From assembly GCA_965215445.1 (NCBI GenBank), contig CBDCDT010000002.1:2046001-2110000 (forward strand): DNA of 64,000 bases, in the 5' to 3' direction. A model generated the notes under the pieces. That model was not told the origin of the DNA, searched no databases, and was given only the letters and a program-made list of their open reading frames with translations. How positions within the stretch are numbered: position 1 is the stretch's first letter; the number at the start of each line of letters is the position of its first letter. This DNA is from CBDBLK01 sp965215445 (GTDB lineage Bacteria > Bdellovibrionota > Bacteriovoracia > Bacteriovoracales > Bacteriovoracaceae). The position numbers were made by a program, and so were the translations under genes. This document shows positions 8,080-16,489 of the stretch, one piece after another.

Positions 8080-9927
8080 TTATTGAATGGTCAGATTGAG
8101 CGTTGAGGCGGCATTTTGGAAGCCTGCGGCCTCGAAGCTTGCGGTCACTTCGCAAACGTCGCCGGCGGCGGCAGCGCTTCCGGTAGTGACTTGTCCGCTG
8201 GTCTGATCGACGGAACAAATGTCTGCAACTTCATAATAGCTTTGGATTGTCCCTTCTCTGGTGAAAAGTGGACGCAGTCCCGATGCTGCATACCCGATAG
8301 TCACGGACGCGGCATTGGAAGTTGGTGCGGTGGCCACCGCCAAGCTATTGCCGCTACCTGCAGTCAAGGCCCCCGTATAAACAGGGGCGGTGACGTCTTG
8401 ATAGGGGTCAAAGGGATTGGCGATGTCTTGGTTGAGGCGATCCTGGCCCCAAGAGGCCAAGGCGTCGTTTGCCAACAAAGCGACGAAGGCGTGCCCGGTG
8501 GTAAAAAGTGCTTCCACTCCTTCCAATTCCAAAGGCGCGCTGCGCGATGAGCCGAGATGTCCCCAGGACACCACTTCTTTGTCGAAGGTCAGGGCGGCAA
8601 AGGCAAAATCGGTGGACGCGAGAGACTTCACGTTTTCCAAAGTGACGGCGCTGGAATCTCCGCCGTGTTGAGCGCTGCCCCAAGTGATGACGGTATCATT
8701 ACTGGTTCGGGCGGCAAAGGCAAATTGGTTGCCGACGATTTCTTCCACGTCCGCCAAAGCGACGCTGCTGGAATCTCCACCGGCAAAAGCTGCTCCCCAC
8801 GTCACCACGCTGCCATCATTTTTACGGGCGGCAAAAGCGTAGGTGGTGGAGGCAATGGATGTGACGCCTGCCAGTCCTTCGGGGGCACTGCCACCGTGAA
8901 AATCACTTCCCCAGGCGAAAACCGTGCCGTCGTTTCTCAAAGCGGCAAAAGCGCCGTCAGAAGTGGCGACGGACTGCACGTTGGCCACGCTAACTCCCCC
9001 TCCGCCGAGTTGTCGATCTCCCCAGGCATGGGCCGAGCCATCATTTCTTACTGCGACGAAAGCGTGCCCATTGCTGAACACTTGGCGCACGTTGCTGAGA
9101 CTTGCGACAGTGGTTTCGTCTATCACGGCACCAGTTCCCCAAACCACAACTGTGTGGTTGTTGGCGGCGTCTCTCACTGCGGCAAAAGCGTTGGAGGAGG
9201 CGGCGATGCTGGTAACCCCGGTCAACTGGGAGCTGACAGCTGAGGCGTCTCCACCGTGGGAGCTGTCGCCCCAGGCAAAAACCGTGCCGTCATTTCGGAT
9301 GGCCGCAAAAGCGTAGTCGTTGGAAACGATTTCTCTGACATCACTCAAGCTGGCAACCAGCGAGTTGTCCCCCGAGCGCCCGGCACCCCAGGCGTACACC
9401 GTGCCGTCGTGTCTCAAAGCAGCAAAGGCCTCACGAGTGGCGTAAACGGCCTTGATGCTCGTGAGTTGACTGGCAAAAGTGGGGCCGGTTGCTTCGAGTT
9501 GCATTTGTCCGGTGGAAGGCACTATACCCGACAAGCTGAGGTCACCTCCGTAACTAGGTACTCCCCAAGCGAAGACTGTGCCGTCATTTCTCAATAAAAC
9601 TCCCGCTCCGGCGTTTCCGGCGATCATGGGAACAGTGTTGACCGGGGCCGGGTTTTGCCCCGCTTGGGCCTGAGCATCCTGCTGTGCTTGGTCTACCCCG
9701 TCGAGCTTGGCCACCCAAGCTGCACACTCGGGGAATTTTCTGATCAAACGGTTGGCATTGGCGTTGGGATTGTTGCTCGCCCGTTTGTAGAGTCTCTCGC
9801 ATTGCTTATCGCTGAGAACCCGCGCATTGCCCTGCTGGTTGGCCCCTAGAGCAAACCCAGGAACGAGCATACTGATGGAAAAAAGAAACGTGGACGTTTT
9901 TCTAACAAAGTCAAACTTTTTGAACAT
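8080..9927 (-). CDS. Exported RCC1-like repeat protein, 10 Cys-free repeats
   Basis: 615 residues from the ATG at 9927, chosen because AAGGAGGA precedes it and the upstream extension has no signal-like sequence. The signal peptide is FLFSISMLVPGFALGA. After a short N-terminal domain with one Cys pair (QCERLYKR / FPECAAW) come about ten repeats of about 40 residues built on F-A-A-x-R-N-D-G-T-V-x-A-W-G, with a G-G-D/S turn between them. This is an RCC1/BLIP-II-type beta-propeller pattern. The last 100 residues (from about 515) form an Ig-like or bacterial-Ig-type domain with a Cys pair. It is probably periplasmic or surface-exposed and used for binding. Unlike the giant protein at 36734, its repeats lack cysteines. 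Confidence 0.75.
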   Translation of the reverse strand: MFKKFDFVRKTSTFLFSISMLVPGFALGANQQGNARVLSDKQCERLYKRASNNPNANANRLIRKFPECAAWVAKLDGVDQAQQDAQAQAGQNPAPVNTVPMIAGNAGAGVLLRNDGTVFAWGVPSYGGDLSLSGIVPSTGQMQLEATGPTFASQLTSIKAVYATREAFAALRHDGTVYAWGAGRSGDNSLVASLSDVREIVSNDYAFAAIRNDGTVFAWGDSSHGGDASAVSSQLTGVTSIAASSNAFAAVRDAANNHTVVVWGTGAVIDETTVASLSNVRQVFSNGHAFVAVRNDGSAHAWGDRQLGGGGVSVANVQSVATSDGAFAALRNDGTVFAWGSDFHGGSAPEGLAGVTSIASTTYAFAARKNDGSVVTWGAAFAGGDSSSVALADVEEIVGNQFAFAARTSNDTVITWGSAQHGGDSSAVTLENVKSLASTDFAFAALTFDKEVVSWGHLGSSRSAPLELEGVEALFTTGHAFVALLANDALASWGQDRLNQDIANPFDPYQDVTAPVYTGALTAGSGNSLAVATAPTSNAASVTIGYAASGLRPLFTREGTIQSYYEVADICSVDQTSGQVTTGSAAAAGDVCEVTASFEAAGFQNAASTLNLTIQ

Positions 9928-10029
9928 AGCTTTCTCCTCCTTTTTGAGAAACAAATTTTTGGAACCTAACCAGTTTAAAGAATTTGAAGAATTGCAGTCA
10001 ATAGTTTTTTCCAGTAAAGTTCTATCCCG

Positions 10030-10878
10030 ATGCACTTTTTATTCATCTTTATTGTGAGTTTTTTTCTCGGTTATGACTGTTTTGCCCAGACTTCCCCCTG
10101 CCCAGGCCTTATCAAAAAACTTATCGAACGTCCCGACTTGGTTTTGTTGCCCAAATTGGAGAGAGGTTCTTTTCAAATCACTCGTTTGGGAGAGGCCAAA
10201 GCGACTTTGTTTCCCGAGGCCAAATCTCCTCCTCCGTGGGAAGAGTTGATGAAGATGGCGCACCACTACCAGATCGCCTTTTCCCACGAGAACTGGCCCG
10301 AGTCCTTCTATCTCATCATTCCCGCCCTGCCCGACGAACGCACCGATTTGAGAACACTCCTGCAAATCGAAGAAATACTGACCAAACTTCCCACTCAGGT
10401 TTTGCGCAAAATCGACTATCTGGTCATCAACCCAACTTCGTACAAGGTCGAAAGGGAATATATACAAAATTTGAAACACTCCCTCTCTCCAGAGGAATAC
10501 AGGATTGGGGCGACTGTGCGCCAGGATGATTTTAGAGGCACTCACATGGACGTTTACCCCCGGACTCTGGAGCAGACATTCCCCGAGACGCTGCAAATTT
10601 TTCGTCACGAATTGGGCCACGTCGTCGCCAGCAAATATTACGGACAGTTAAACCCCGATCAGCGTTGGGCCAATGCCATCATGGCCGATAGTGTGGTCGC
10701 CTCACGCTACGCTTTAAATTCTGGCATGGAGGATTTTGCCGAAACCGTGCGGGTTTATTTATCGACGGAGGGAGGACTTCACTCCCCTCAGGCGCGCTGG
10801 TTGCTGGCCCGTCGTTTTGCTCTTTTAGATGAGATTTTGGAAGTTGAGGAAGGGGTTTTAAGTGAAGCTATGCCATAG
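10030..10878 (+). CDS. Exported HExxH metalloprotease-like protein (lethal-factor-like family), paralogue 1
   Basis: 282 residues. The signal peptide is IFIVSFFLGYDCFAQ, then T-S-P-C and a K-K-L-I helix (the shared Cys segment). The zinc site is H193-E194-L-G-H197 in FRHELGHVVA. The second half contains E234-D-F-A-E, a D-F-A-E motif like the third-ligand region of anthrax lethal-factor-type gluzincins. The C-terminal R-R-F-A-L-L-D-E-I is the family tail. It is predicted to be an exported zinc protease; the target is unknown. It overlaps the next paralogue by 17 bp, so the two are probably translated together. It is divergent from the RCC1-like gene (102-bp spacer). There are six relatives in this window. 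Confidence 0.75.
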   Translation: MHFLFIFIVSFFLGYDCFAQTSPCPGLIKKLIERPDLVLLPKLERGSFQITRLGEAKATLFPEAKSPPPWEELMKMAHHYQIAFSHENWPESFYLIIPALPDERTDLRTLLQIEEILTKLPTQVLRKIDYLVINPTSYKVEREYIQNLKHSLSPEEYRIGATVRQDDFRGTHMDVYPRTLEQTFPETLQIFRHELGHVVASKYYGQLNPDQRWANAIMADSVVASRYALNSGMEDFAETVRVYLSTEGGLHSPQARWLLARRFALLDEILEVEEGVLSEAMP

Positions 10879-11695
10879 GAATCTGCGAAGTTATGTTTTT
10901 TTAGCGGGCACAATGCTGGCCGCTTTTTCCTCTCATGCCGGCAAGTCAAAATCTTGCGCCAAGGCCTCCTCCCGCCTGCTGCTGCCCCTGGTTCAGCACA
11001 AAAGCTCCGGCATTGCCGGGGGGGAAAGGGCCATTCCCACTCTCTTTCGCTACGCCGCCCCTGCGCGCAAGGAACCGGGAAAAAAAATGATCAATCTTGC
11101 CCACCACTACCGCCTTTGGTTTGAACGGCAAAACACTTCCCTGCACCTGATTGTCCCCGCACTCCCCGGAAAGCGGGGCCTGGCCGATTATTCAACCCTG
11201 GAAAAAGTGCAAAGAGTTTTGCAAAAAATCCCTCTCAAGGCACTCCCTAGTGTCAAAACCATCGTGGTCAACCCCCGCCGCTACCGCTTTCAAGAACGCC
11301 TCTTGAGAGGAATGGAAGACTTGCCCGACGACTATCAACTGATCATTCCCGCCGTCACCGAAATCGACTCCCAAAAAAGAGCGCACATCCACCTTTTTCC
11401 CTCTTGGACCAGTCAACCCTATGCCTTCCAGTTAAACGATTTCCGCCACGAATTGGGCCACGCCGTGGCGGTCAAAAACTACGGAAGTTCCTGGCCAGGC
11501 CCGAATTGGGTGCTGGCGGCAACCAGGGACAACCTGACCATTTCCGACTACGGCTCGACCTCCATCGACGAAGACTTTGCCGAAGCGGTAGCGCTCTATT
11601 TGGAAACCGAAGCGGGCACAAAAGCACCCAAAGTGCGCCGGAACTACTCTCACCGCTTTGAAATTTTGGACAAAATTTTTGGAATCAAACGCTAA
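10862..11695 (+). CDS. Exported HExxH metalloprotease-like protein, paralogue 2
   Basis: 277 residues from a GTG at 10862. The signal-like segment VFLAGTMLAAFSSHAG follows a basic N-terminus (RNLRSY), then K-S-K-S-C-A-K-A-S-S-R-L-L-L, a clear example of the shared Cys/R-x-L-L segment. The zinc motif is H196-E-L-G-H200 in FRHELGHAVA, and E237-D-F-A-E is the likely third ligand region. The tail HRFEILDKIF matches the family. All catalytic elements are present, so an active exported protease is likely. It overlaps the 3' end of paralogue 1 and the 5' end of recJ. Confidence 0.75.
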   Translation: MKLCHRNLRSYVFLAGTMLAAFSSHAGKSKSCAKASSRLLLPLVQHKSSGIAGGERAIPTLFRYAAPARKEPGKKMINLAHHYRLWFERQNTSLHLIVPALPGKRGLADYSTLEKVQRVLQKIPLKALPSVKTIVVNPRRYRFQERLLRGMEDLPDDYQLIIPAVTEIDSQKRAHIHLFPSWTSQPYAFQLNDFRHELGHAVAVKNYGSSWPGPNWVLAATRDNLTISDYGSTSIDEDFAEAVALYLETEAGTKAPKVRRNYSHRFEILDKIFGIKR

Positions 11696-13385
11696 TCCCC
11701 TGCACCCCATACTGCACCAACTTTTGGAAAAGCGAGGCCTTTCCCAATCCGGCATGGAAGAATTTTTCTCCTGGGATTTGCGGCCGGTGTGCCAGCACTT
11801 GGGCCAGTTGGACGACCTCGAAAAGGCCACTGAGCGCATACTTGCGGCGATGGATGAGGAAGAAAGCATCGGCATCTACGGCGACTACGACGCCGACGGA
11901 ACCAGCGCCTGCGCCCTCTGGCACCACTTTTTCGGTCTGCTGGGGTACTCCCGATTCCACCTGATCCAACCCCACCGTCTGGTCGAAGGTTACGGGTTGC
12001 ACGTGGAATCCATCGAGCGCGCACAAGAGTTGGGCATCCAACTTTTAGTCACCGTCGATTGTGGAATCAGCAACCACGCCGCCGCCGAATACGCGCGGGA
12101 AAAAAAACTGGATTTAATTATCACCGACCACCACCGGGAGGGAGCGGACGGCCTGCCCGCCGCCTGCGCCGTGGTCAACCCCAACCGAAGGACAGTCGCC
12201 GAAGACTCTCCCCTGCGCGCACTGGCGGGAGTAGGAGTGGCCTTTGCGCTTTGTCTGCGCATCAGGGAATTGATTTTGCAAAGGGGAGACAAGGCCTGCA
12301 GTCTCGCTCCCCTGCTCCCCTTTGTCGCCATTGGCACGGTTTGCGATATGGTTCCCCTCAACTTTATCAACCAAAGGCTCACGCGCCACGGTCTAAAGCA
12401 AATCAAAAGCACCTCCTATTCGGGACTCAAGGCGCTGTTTTCCCGTGAAACGCGGGAACTGGACTTGATTCCCTCGGAAAAACTGAGCTTTGAAACAGGC
12501 CCTTTAATTAACTCCAAAGGCCGTATCGGCCACCCCGAGCGCGCCTTAAAACTGCTCACCAGCGACGATCCCGACAGCGCTTTTGAACACTACCAACACT
12601 TGTTGGGATGCAACCGCGAGCGCAAAGAAATTCAAGCGCGGGTTTTTGAGAAGGCCTGCGAGCAAATAGGTGACTCCCCAAGCGTTTTAAGTCTGGCGAT
12701 CGGAACCGACTGGCACGAGGGAGTGATCGGCATTGTCGCCTCCAAGTTGGTGGAGCGCTTTAAAGTTCCGGCCATCGTGCTTACCCGCGCAGGCCCCAAC
12801 ACCTACAAGGCCTCGGCGCGCACGGCGGGCACACTTTCCATCTTTGATTGCCTGAGCGAGTGCCGCCACCTCTTTGAAAAATTTGGCGGGCATCACGCCG
12901 CTGCGGGATTCTCTCTGGTGGAGGCCAATTTGGAGAGCTTTTGCCGGAAGATTGAACAACTGCTCGGCGATATTCCCACTGAAAAGCGCACCCGCACCGA
13001 AAAGTGCGACCTGGAAATATCACCTTCCGACATTGTGCCAAAACTGGTGCGCCAGTTGGAACGTCTCGAACCTTTCGGCAACGGCAACCCCCGGCCGCGC
13101 TTTCAAATGCGGGGATTTCACATCGAAAGTTTCAAAGTCTTAAAGGACGTGCATGTGCGCTGGAACCTCTCTCTCCCCGGCCCGCGCCCTTTGCGCTGTC
13201 AGGGCATTTCTTTTCACTATTTAGGTCGGGAAGATAAGCTCCCCCCGCAAAAAATTATGGCGGCACAATCCGACGGCAAACCCCTTTGTGCCAGTTTCAC
13301 CTTGGGAATGAACCGCTACCGAGGGGCCGAATACATCCAGTTGCAAATTGAGCGGATAAATATCACCGGCCAACTTGATTCATAG
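11658..13385 (+). CDS. recJ: Single-stranded-DNA-specific exonuclease RecJ
   Basis: 575 residues from a TTG at 11658; another TTG at 11679 is possible, and both overlap or abut the protease gene. DHH-phosphoesterase signatures are clear: YGDYDADGTSA near residue 75, TVDCGIS, ITDHH near 155, and the DHHA1 motif GGHHAAAGF near 412, with an OB-fold C-terminus. RecJ degrades single-stranded DNA 5' to 3' with Mn2+/Mg2+ in recombination and repair. The length is normal. It converges with sigma-like gene 1, and the 3' ends overlap by 23 bp. Confidence 0.95.
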   Translation: MKFWTKFLESNANPLHPILHQLLEKRGLSQSGMEEFFSWDLRPVCQHLGQLDDLEKATERILAAMDEEESIGIYGDYDADGTSACALWHHFFGLLGYSRFHLIQPHRLVEGYGLHVESIERAQELGIQLLVTVDCGISNHAAAEYAREKKLDLIITDHHREGADGLPAACAVVNPNRRTVAEDSPLRALAGVGVAFALCLRIRELILQRGDKACSLAPLLPFVAIGTVCDMVPLNFINQRLTRHGLKQIKSTSYSGLKALFSRETRELDLIPSEKLSFETGPLINSKGRIGHPERALKLLTSDDPDSAFEHYQHLLGCNRERKEIQARVFEKACEQIGDSPSVLSLAIGTDWHEGVIGIVASKLVERFKVPAIVLTRAGPNTYKASARTAGTLSIFDCLSECRHLFEKFGGHHAAAGFSLVEANLESFCRKIEQLLGDIPTEKRTRTEKCDLEISPSDIVPKLVRQLERLEPFGNGNPRPRFQMRGFHIESFKVLKDVHVRWNLSLPGPRPLRCQGISFHYLGREDKLPPQKIMAAQSDGKPLCASFTLGMNRYRGAEYIQLQIERINITGQLDS

Positions 13386-14259
13386 ACTTCTTCAGAGCGG
13401 CGATCATTTTTTTTTCAATCGTGTGAACGTATTGCAGGGAAGAAAGGCCGTGGGTATCGGCCAATTCACGCAAAGAGGGAGGGTTGGCAGAGAAGCGGCG
13501 TTTTAAAAAAATATCTCTATTTCTGCTGGAATAGTTTTTCAGAAATTTGGCGAGATGTTTTTTGAATATGGGATCAGTGCGGAGAAGGCCATTGCTCAAA
13601 GGGGTATCTTCGGAAGGAAGAACTTCGGCCAAGGTTATATCCTCCATGCCGGCAAGAGGTTGATCCAAGCTCTTTTCGTTATTTTTTCCCAGTTGCAAAT
13701 CCATGGTGATGACCTGATCGACGGAGACACCGATTTTTTTGGCGACCCATTCTCTCTCATCAAAAACACTTTTCCCCTGCTCGGACAACTCTGCTTTTAA
13801 ACGTATAAAGAGGTTCTGGTTTTCGGGATCAACCTTGACCCGAACCAAACGCAATTTATCGTAGAGATAACGCTTGATCTGCCCTTCAATGTGATAAGTT
13901 GCAAAGGTGATAAACTTGGTTTCCCGATCTAAATCGAATTTTTTTATGGATTTAAGCAGCCCGATATTACCCTCTTGAACCAAATCCATAAAAAGGCCTT
14001 TGTAATGGCGATAACGCAAGGCCACTTTCAAAACGATTCTCAGGTTGTGGCGCACCAGTTTGTGGGCCACTTCCCTGTCTTTCGTTTGTGCATATTCGGA
14101 AAAAAGCTCACGCTGCTCTTCCTCGGGTAAGGGAGGATAGCGGTCAACCTCCCGCCTGAAAGCACTCTCGGAAAAGAGCATCCTCGAATCCTCTCCACAA
14201 CTCTCGGAAAAAGCGGGAGAGGTGCAGAGGCAAAAAATGACCAACAATGGGATTTTCAT
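13363..14259 (-). CDS. RpoH-type sigma-factor homologue with Sec signal peptide, paralogue 1
   Basis: 298 residues. Residues 1-18 (IPLLVIFCLCTSPAFS) are a classical signal peptide with an A-F-S cleavage site, followed by E-S-C21. Then comes a sigma-70-family body most like RpoH: region 2 from about 40, with DLVQEGNIGLL at 92-102 (the beta-prime-clamp-binding helix) and FATYHIEGQI at 119-128 (region 2.3-2.4). An RpoH-box-like NLFIRLKAEL is at 149-158, and region 4 spans 245-293, with RDIFLKRR and an HTH. The aromatic pair used in -10 melting (WW in RpoD, HW in RpoH) reads Y-H here. ATGA overlap with paralogue 2 implies coupled translation. Normal sigma factors have no export signal. It may be an exported effector or a membrane-held regulator. 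The sigma homology is firm; the exported role is inference. Confidence 0.8.
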   Translation of the reverse strand: MKIPLLVIFCLCTSPAFSESCGEDSRMLFSESAFRREVDRYPPLPEEEQRELFSEYAQTKDREVAHKLVRHNLRIVLKVALRYRHYKGLFMDLVQEGNIGLLKSIKKFDLDRETKFITFATYHIEGQIKRYLYDKLRLVRVKVDPENQNLFIRLKAELSEQGKSVFDEREWVAKKIGVSVDQVITMDLQLGKNNEKSLDQPLAGMEDITLAEVLPSEDTPLSNGLLRTDPIFKKHLAKFLKNYSSRNRDIFLKRRFSANPPSLRELADTHGLSSLQYVHTIEKKMIAALKKSMNQVGR

Positions 14260-15170
14260 GGCAACCGACTCCGCTCAAAGCTGCCTACATACTCTTTCAA
14301 AGCGGCCATCATCGCCTTTTCAACTTGCTCAACCCGCTGTTTGCTAATGCCGTAAACAGCGGCCAACTCCGGCCCGGTAGAGGGAATCGCAGCAAGGCGA
14401 CGTTTCAACAAAATATCTCTGTCCCGCTTTGAATATGTTCTCAAAAATCTGGCGAGAGTTTTTCTGAATATGGGATCAGCGACGGGAAGGGCGCTTTCAA
14501 AGGGGGCATCCGCATGGGGAAGGATCTCGGCCAAAGGCATCTCTCCCCCCTCGAAAGGCCCGTCCAGTGCTATTTCGTTATTTCTTCTCAGTTGTAAATC
14601 CATGGACACGACCGTATCAACGGAAACACCGAGTTCTCCGGCGACTTGTTCCCGCTCGTCAAAGATGTTTTTTCCCTGAAGAGACAACTCTTTTTTGATG
14701 TCCATGAACGTTGCCTGTATTCCAGCAGAAATTTTAACTGGAACCAGCTTTAACTTGCGATAAATATACTTTCTTATATATCCTTTGACATAGTGATAGG
14801 CATAGGTGAGGAATTTGGCCCCCTTCTCGGGCCTGTATCTTTTGACCGCTTCAAACAGCCCCAAACTCCCCTCTTGAACCAAGTCCATAAAATGTCCTGC
14901 ATGACGACGGCGATAGCGCGACGCAATTTTAAAAACGAGCCTCAAGTTGTGCTGCACCAGTTTGTTGGCCACTTCCCTGTCTTTCGTTTGTGCATATTGG
15001 GAAAGAAGGTCGTGTTGCTCTTCCTCGGGCAGGAGTGGGTAGCGAGCAAGCTCCGCTCGCAAGGCCTCTTCCGCAGAGAAAAGCACCTGCCTGGAATCAT
15101 CCAAGCAATCACTGGAAAAAGCAGGAGAGGCCAAAAGAAAACCGCAAATGGCAAAATGCACGCTACTCAT
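14256..15170 (-). CDS. RpoH-type sigma-factor homologue with Sec signal peptide, paralogue 2
   Basis: 304 residues. The signal peptide is FAICGFLLASPAFS (residues 6-19) then S-D-C22 and S-R-Q-V-L-F, the shared Cys segment. Sigma region 2 has DLVQEGSLGLFEAVKRY at 97-113, then Y-A-Y-H-Y-V-K-G-Y-I at 123-132. The spacer is EREQVAGELGVS. Region 4 has a clean HTH, GISKQRVEQVEKAMMAAL, at about 274-291, very close to the sigma-70 -35-binding helix. The gene ends YVGSFERSRLP and overlaps paralogue 1 by 4 bp. All domains needed for core RNA polymerase and -35 contact appear present, so loss of function by decay is unlikely. Confidence 0.8.
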   Translation of the reverse strand: MSSVHFAICGFLLASPAFSSDCLDDSRQVLFSAEEALRAELARYPLLPEEEQHDLLSQYAQTKDREVANKLVQHNLRLVFKIASRYRRRHAGHFMDLVQEGSLGLFEAVKRYRPEKGAKFLTYAYHYVKGYIRKYIYRKLKLVPVKISAGIQATFMDIKKELSLQGKNIFDEREQVAGELGVSVDTVVSMDLQLRRNNEIALDGPFEGGEMPLAEILPHADAPFESALPVADPIFRKTLARFLRTYSKRDRDILLKRRLAAIPSTGPELAAVYGISKQRVEQVEKAMMAALKEYVGSFERSRLP

Positions 15171-15282
15171 TTGACGTGGATACTACGAATCTCGGAAAAA
15201 TACAACGATTGGTCAAATATCATAACGCAATACATAAAAAATATCCACTTTTTAGGGATAATAATTGTAAAGGGTTGAAATT

Positions 15283-15459
15283 ATGACTGTTGAAACAAAA
15301 AGCAAACTCTCGCTAGAAATCCAAAAATCCATCAAGGATTTACTCAAATTTCAGAAGGAAACCAGTCGCCAGATTAATAAACTGGCAACCGAAACTGCCA
15401 AGGCCTTTGAAAGGGCCAGCGAGGCCGTAGAAAAAAATGTCAAGGATACTGAAAAATAG
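15283..15459 (+). CDS. Small helical protein, 58 residues
   Basis: ATG at 15283 after AAAGGGTTG, ending TAG at 15459, divergent from sigma-like gene 2. The product is almost entirely predicted helix with a heptad-like spacing of hydrophobics (I-x-x-S-I-x-x-L-L-x-F, then I-x-x-L-A). It is rich in Lys/Glu with no Cys, signal or membrane segment. It looks like a phasin- or coiled-coil-type small cytoplasmic protein. I do not recognise a family. Codon use and the A-rich leader look like a real gene, but support is only an intact frame with a reasonable start. Confidence 0.5.
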   Translation: MTVETKSKLSLEIQKSIKDLLKFQKETSRQINKLATETAKAFERASEAVEKNVKDTEK

Positions 15460-15564
15460 TGAAGAAAAACCGTTTCCGCCCATCGTGCTTTCCCTAGTAA
15501 CTTCCTATCGTCATTTTAAACAATATATTAAATCTGTCAAGATGGATGTTGTTTTTCGGGGAAA

Positions 15565-16473
15565 TCAATTGCGCTCAAAGCTGTTAATATACTCTTTCAA
15601 AGCGGCAAACATATTCCTTTCGATGCGTCTCACAGTTGATTTATCTATCCCGTAAATGGGCGCCAGTTCTCTATAGAGAAGGGGGGAACTAGTAAAATGG
15701 CGTCTAAAAAAAATGTCTCTGTCCCTTGCGGAATAGTTTTTGAGAAATTTGGCGAGGTGTTTTTTGAATATGGGGTCCGTGACGGGGAAACCGTCGGCCA
15801 GCGAGGCCTCGGTATCAGGCATGATTTCGGCCAGTGTCTTATCGCTACTCGTACTCAAAGGTTCATCCATGGATCTTACGACGTTTTCCCTAAGTTGAAA
15901 ATCCATCGCCATCACCGCCTTGACCGAAAGTTTGAGTTGCTTGGCGATCCGCTCTCTGTTGTCATAAACGGTTTCGCCCTCCAGAGTTAATTTTTTTCTG
16001 ATTTCCCTGAAAAGCTTCTGTTTTTCGGGATGAACTTTCATTTGAACCAGACGGGTTTTCATATCAGCATATCTTTTTATGTACCCAAGGATATAGTGGG
16101 AAGCATAGGTGGGAAACCTAACCCCTTTTTCCAAATCATATCTTTTGACCGCTTCAAGCAATGCGATACTACCCTCTTGAATCAAGTCCATATAATAGTT
16201 TGCATGGCGCCTGCGATAGCGTAAAACGAGATTTGAAACCAGTCCCAAATTGTGCAGTACCAGCTTGTGTAGCACTTGCTCGTCTCCAGTTTCTGCATAC
16301 TGTAGCAAAAGCTCGCGCTGCTCTTCTTCGGGCAAGGGAGGATAGGCCCTTTTGATGCGCTTAAAGACCTGCTCGGAATCGAGCGCCAAAAGCTGTCTTG
16401 CAGCGGGTTCGCAACTTTCGGAAAAAGCGGGCAAGGCCCAAATCAGAAAAAAGAGAATGGCGAGAGATTTCAT
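15565..16473 (-). CDS. RpoH-type sigma-factor homologue with Sec signal peptide, paralogue 3
   Basis: 302 residues from the ATG at 16473, fixed by an excellent AGGAGGTGATT ribosome site. The signal peptide is LAILFFLIWALPAFS (to residue 18), then E-S-C21 and A-A-R-Q-L-L (shared Cys segment). Region 2 includes DLIQEGSIALLEAVKRY (97-113) and Y-A-S-H-Y-I-L-G-Y-I (123-132). KQKLFREIRKKL at 151-162 matches the RpoH-box position. Region 4 is at about 249-296 with YGIDKSTVRRIERNMFAAL. It ends NSFERN like paralogue 2. It lies 16 bp behind the symporter gene on the same strand, so the two may be co-transcribed. The strong ribosome site argues for high expression. Confidence 0.8.
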   Translation of the reverse strand: MKSLAILFFLIWALPAFSESCEPAARQLLALDSEQVFKRIKRAYPPLPEEEQRELLLQYAETGDEQVLHKLVLHNLGLVSNLVLRYRRRHANYYMDLIQEGSIALLEAVKRYDLEKGVRFPTYASHYILGYIKRYADMKTRLVQMKVHPEKQKLFREIRKKLTLEGETVYDNRERIAKQLKLSVKAVMAMDFQLRENVVRSMDEPLSTSSDKTLAEIMPDTEASLADGFPVTDPIFKKHLAKFLKNYSARDRDIFFRRHFTSSPLLYRELAPIYGIDKSTVRRIERNMFAALKEYINSFERN

Positions 16474-16489
16474 AATCACCTCCTGGGGT

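Noticed and set aside
13363..16473. Lipoprotein or lipobox reading of the post-signal Cys
   Set aside because: The Cys lies 2-9 residues after the likely cleavage site and is not preceded by the L-[AST]-[GA] lipobox in these proteins.
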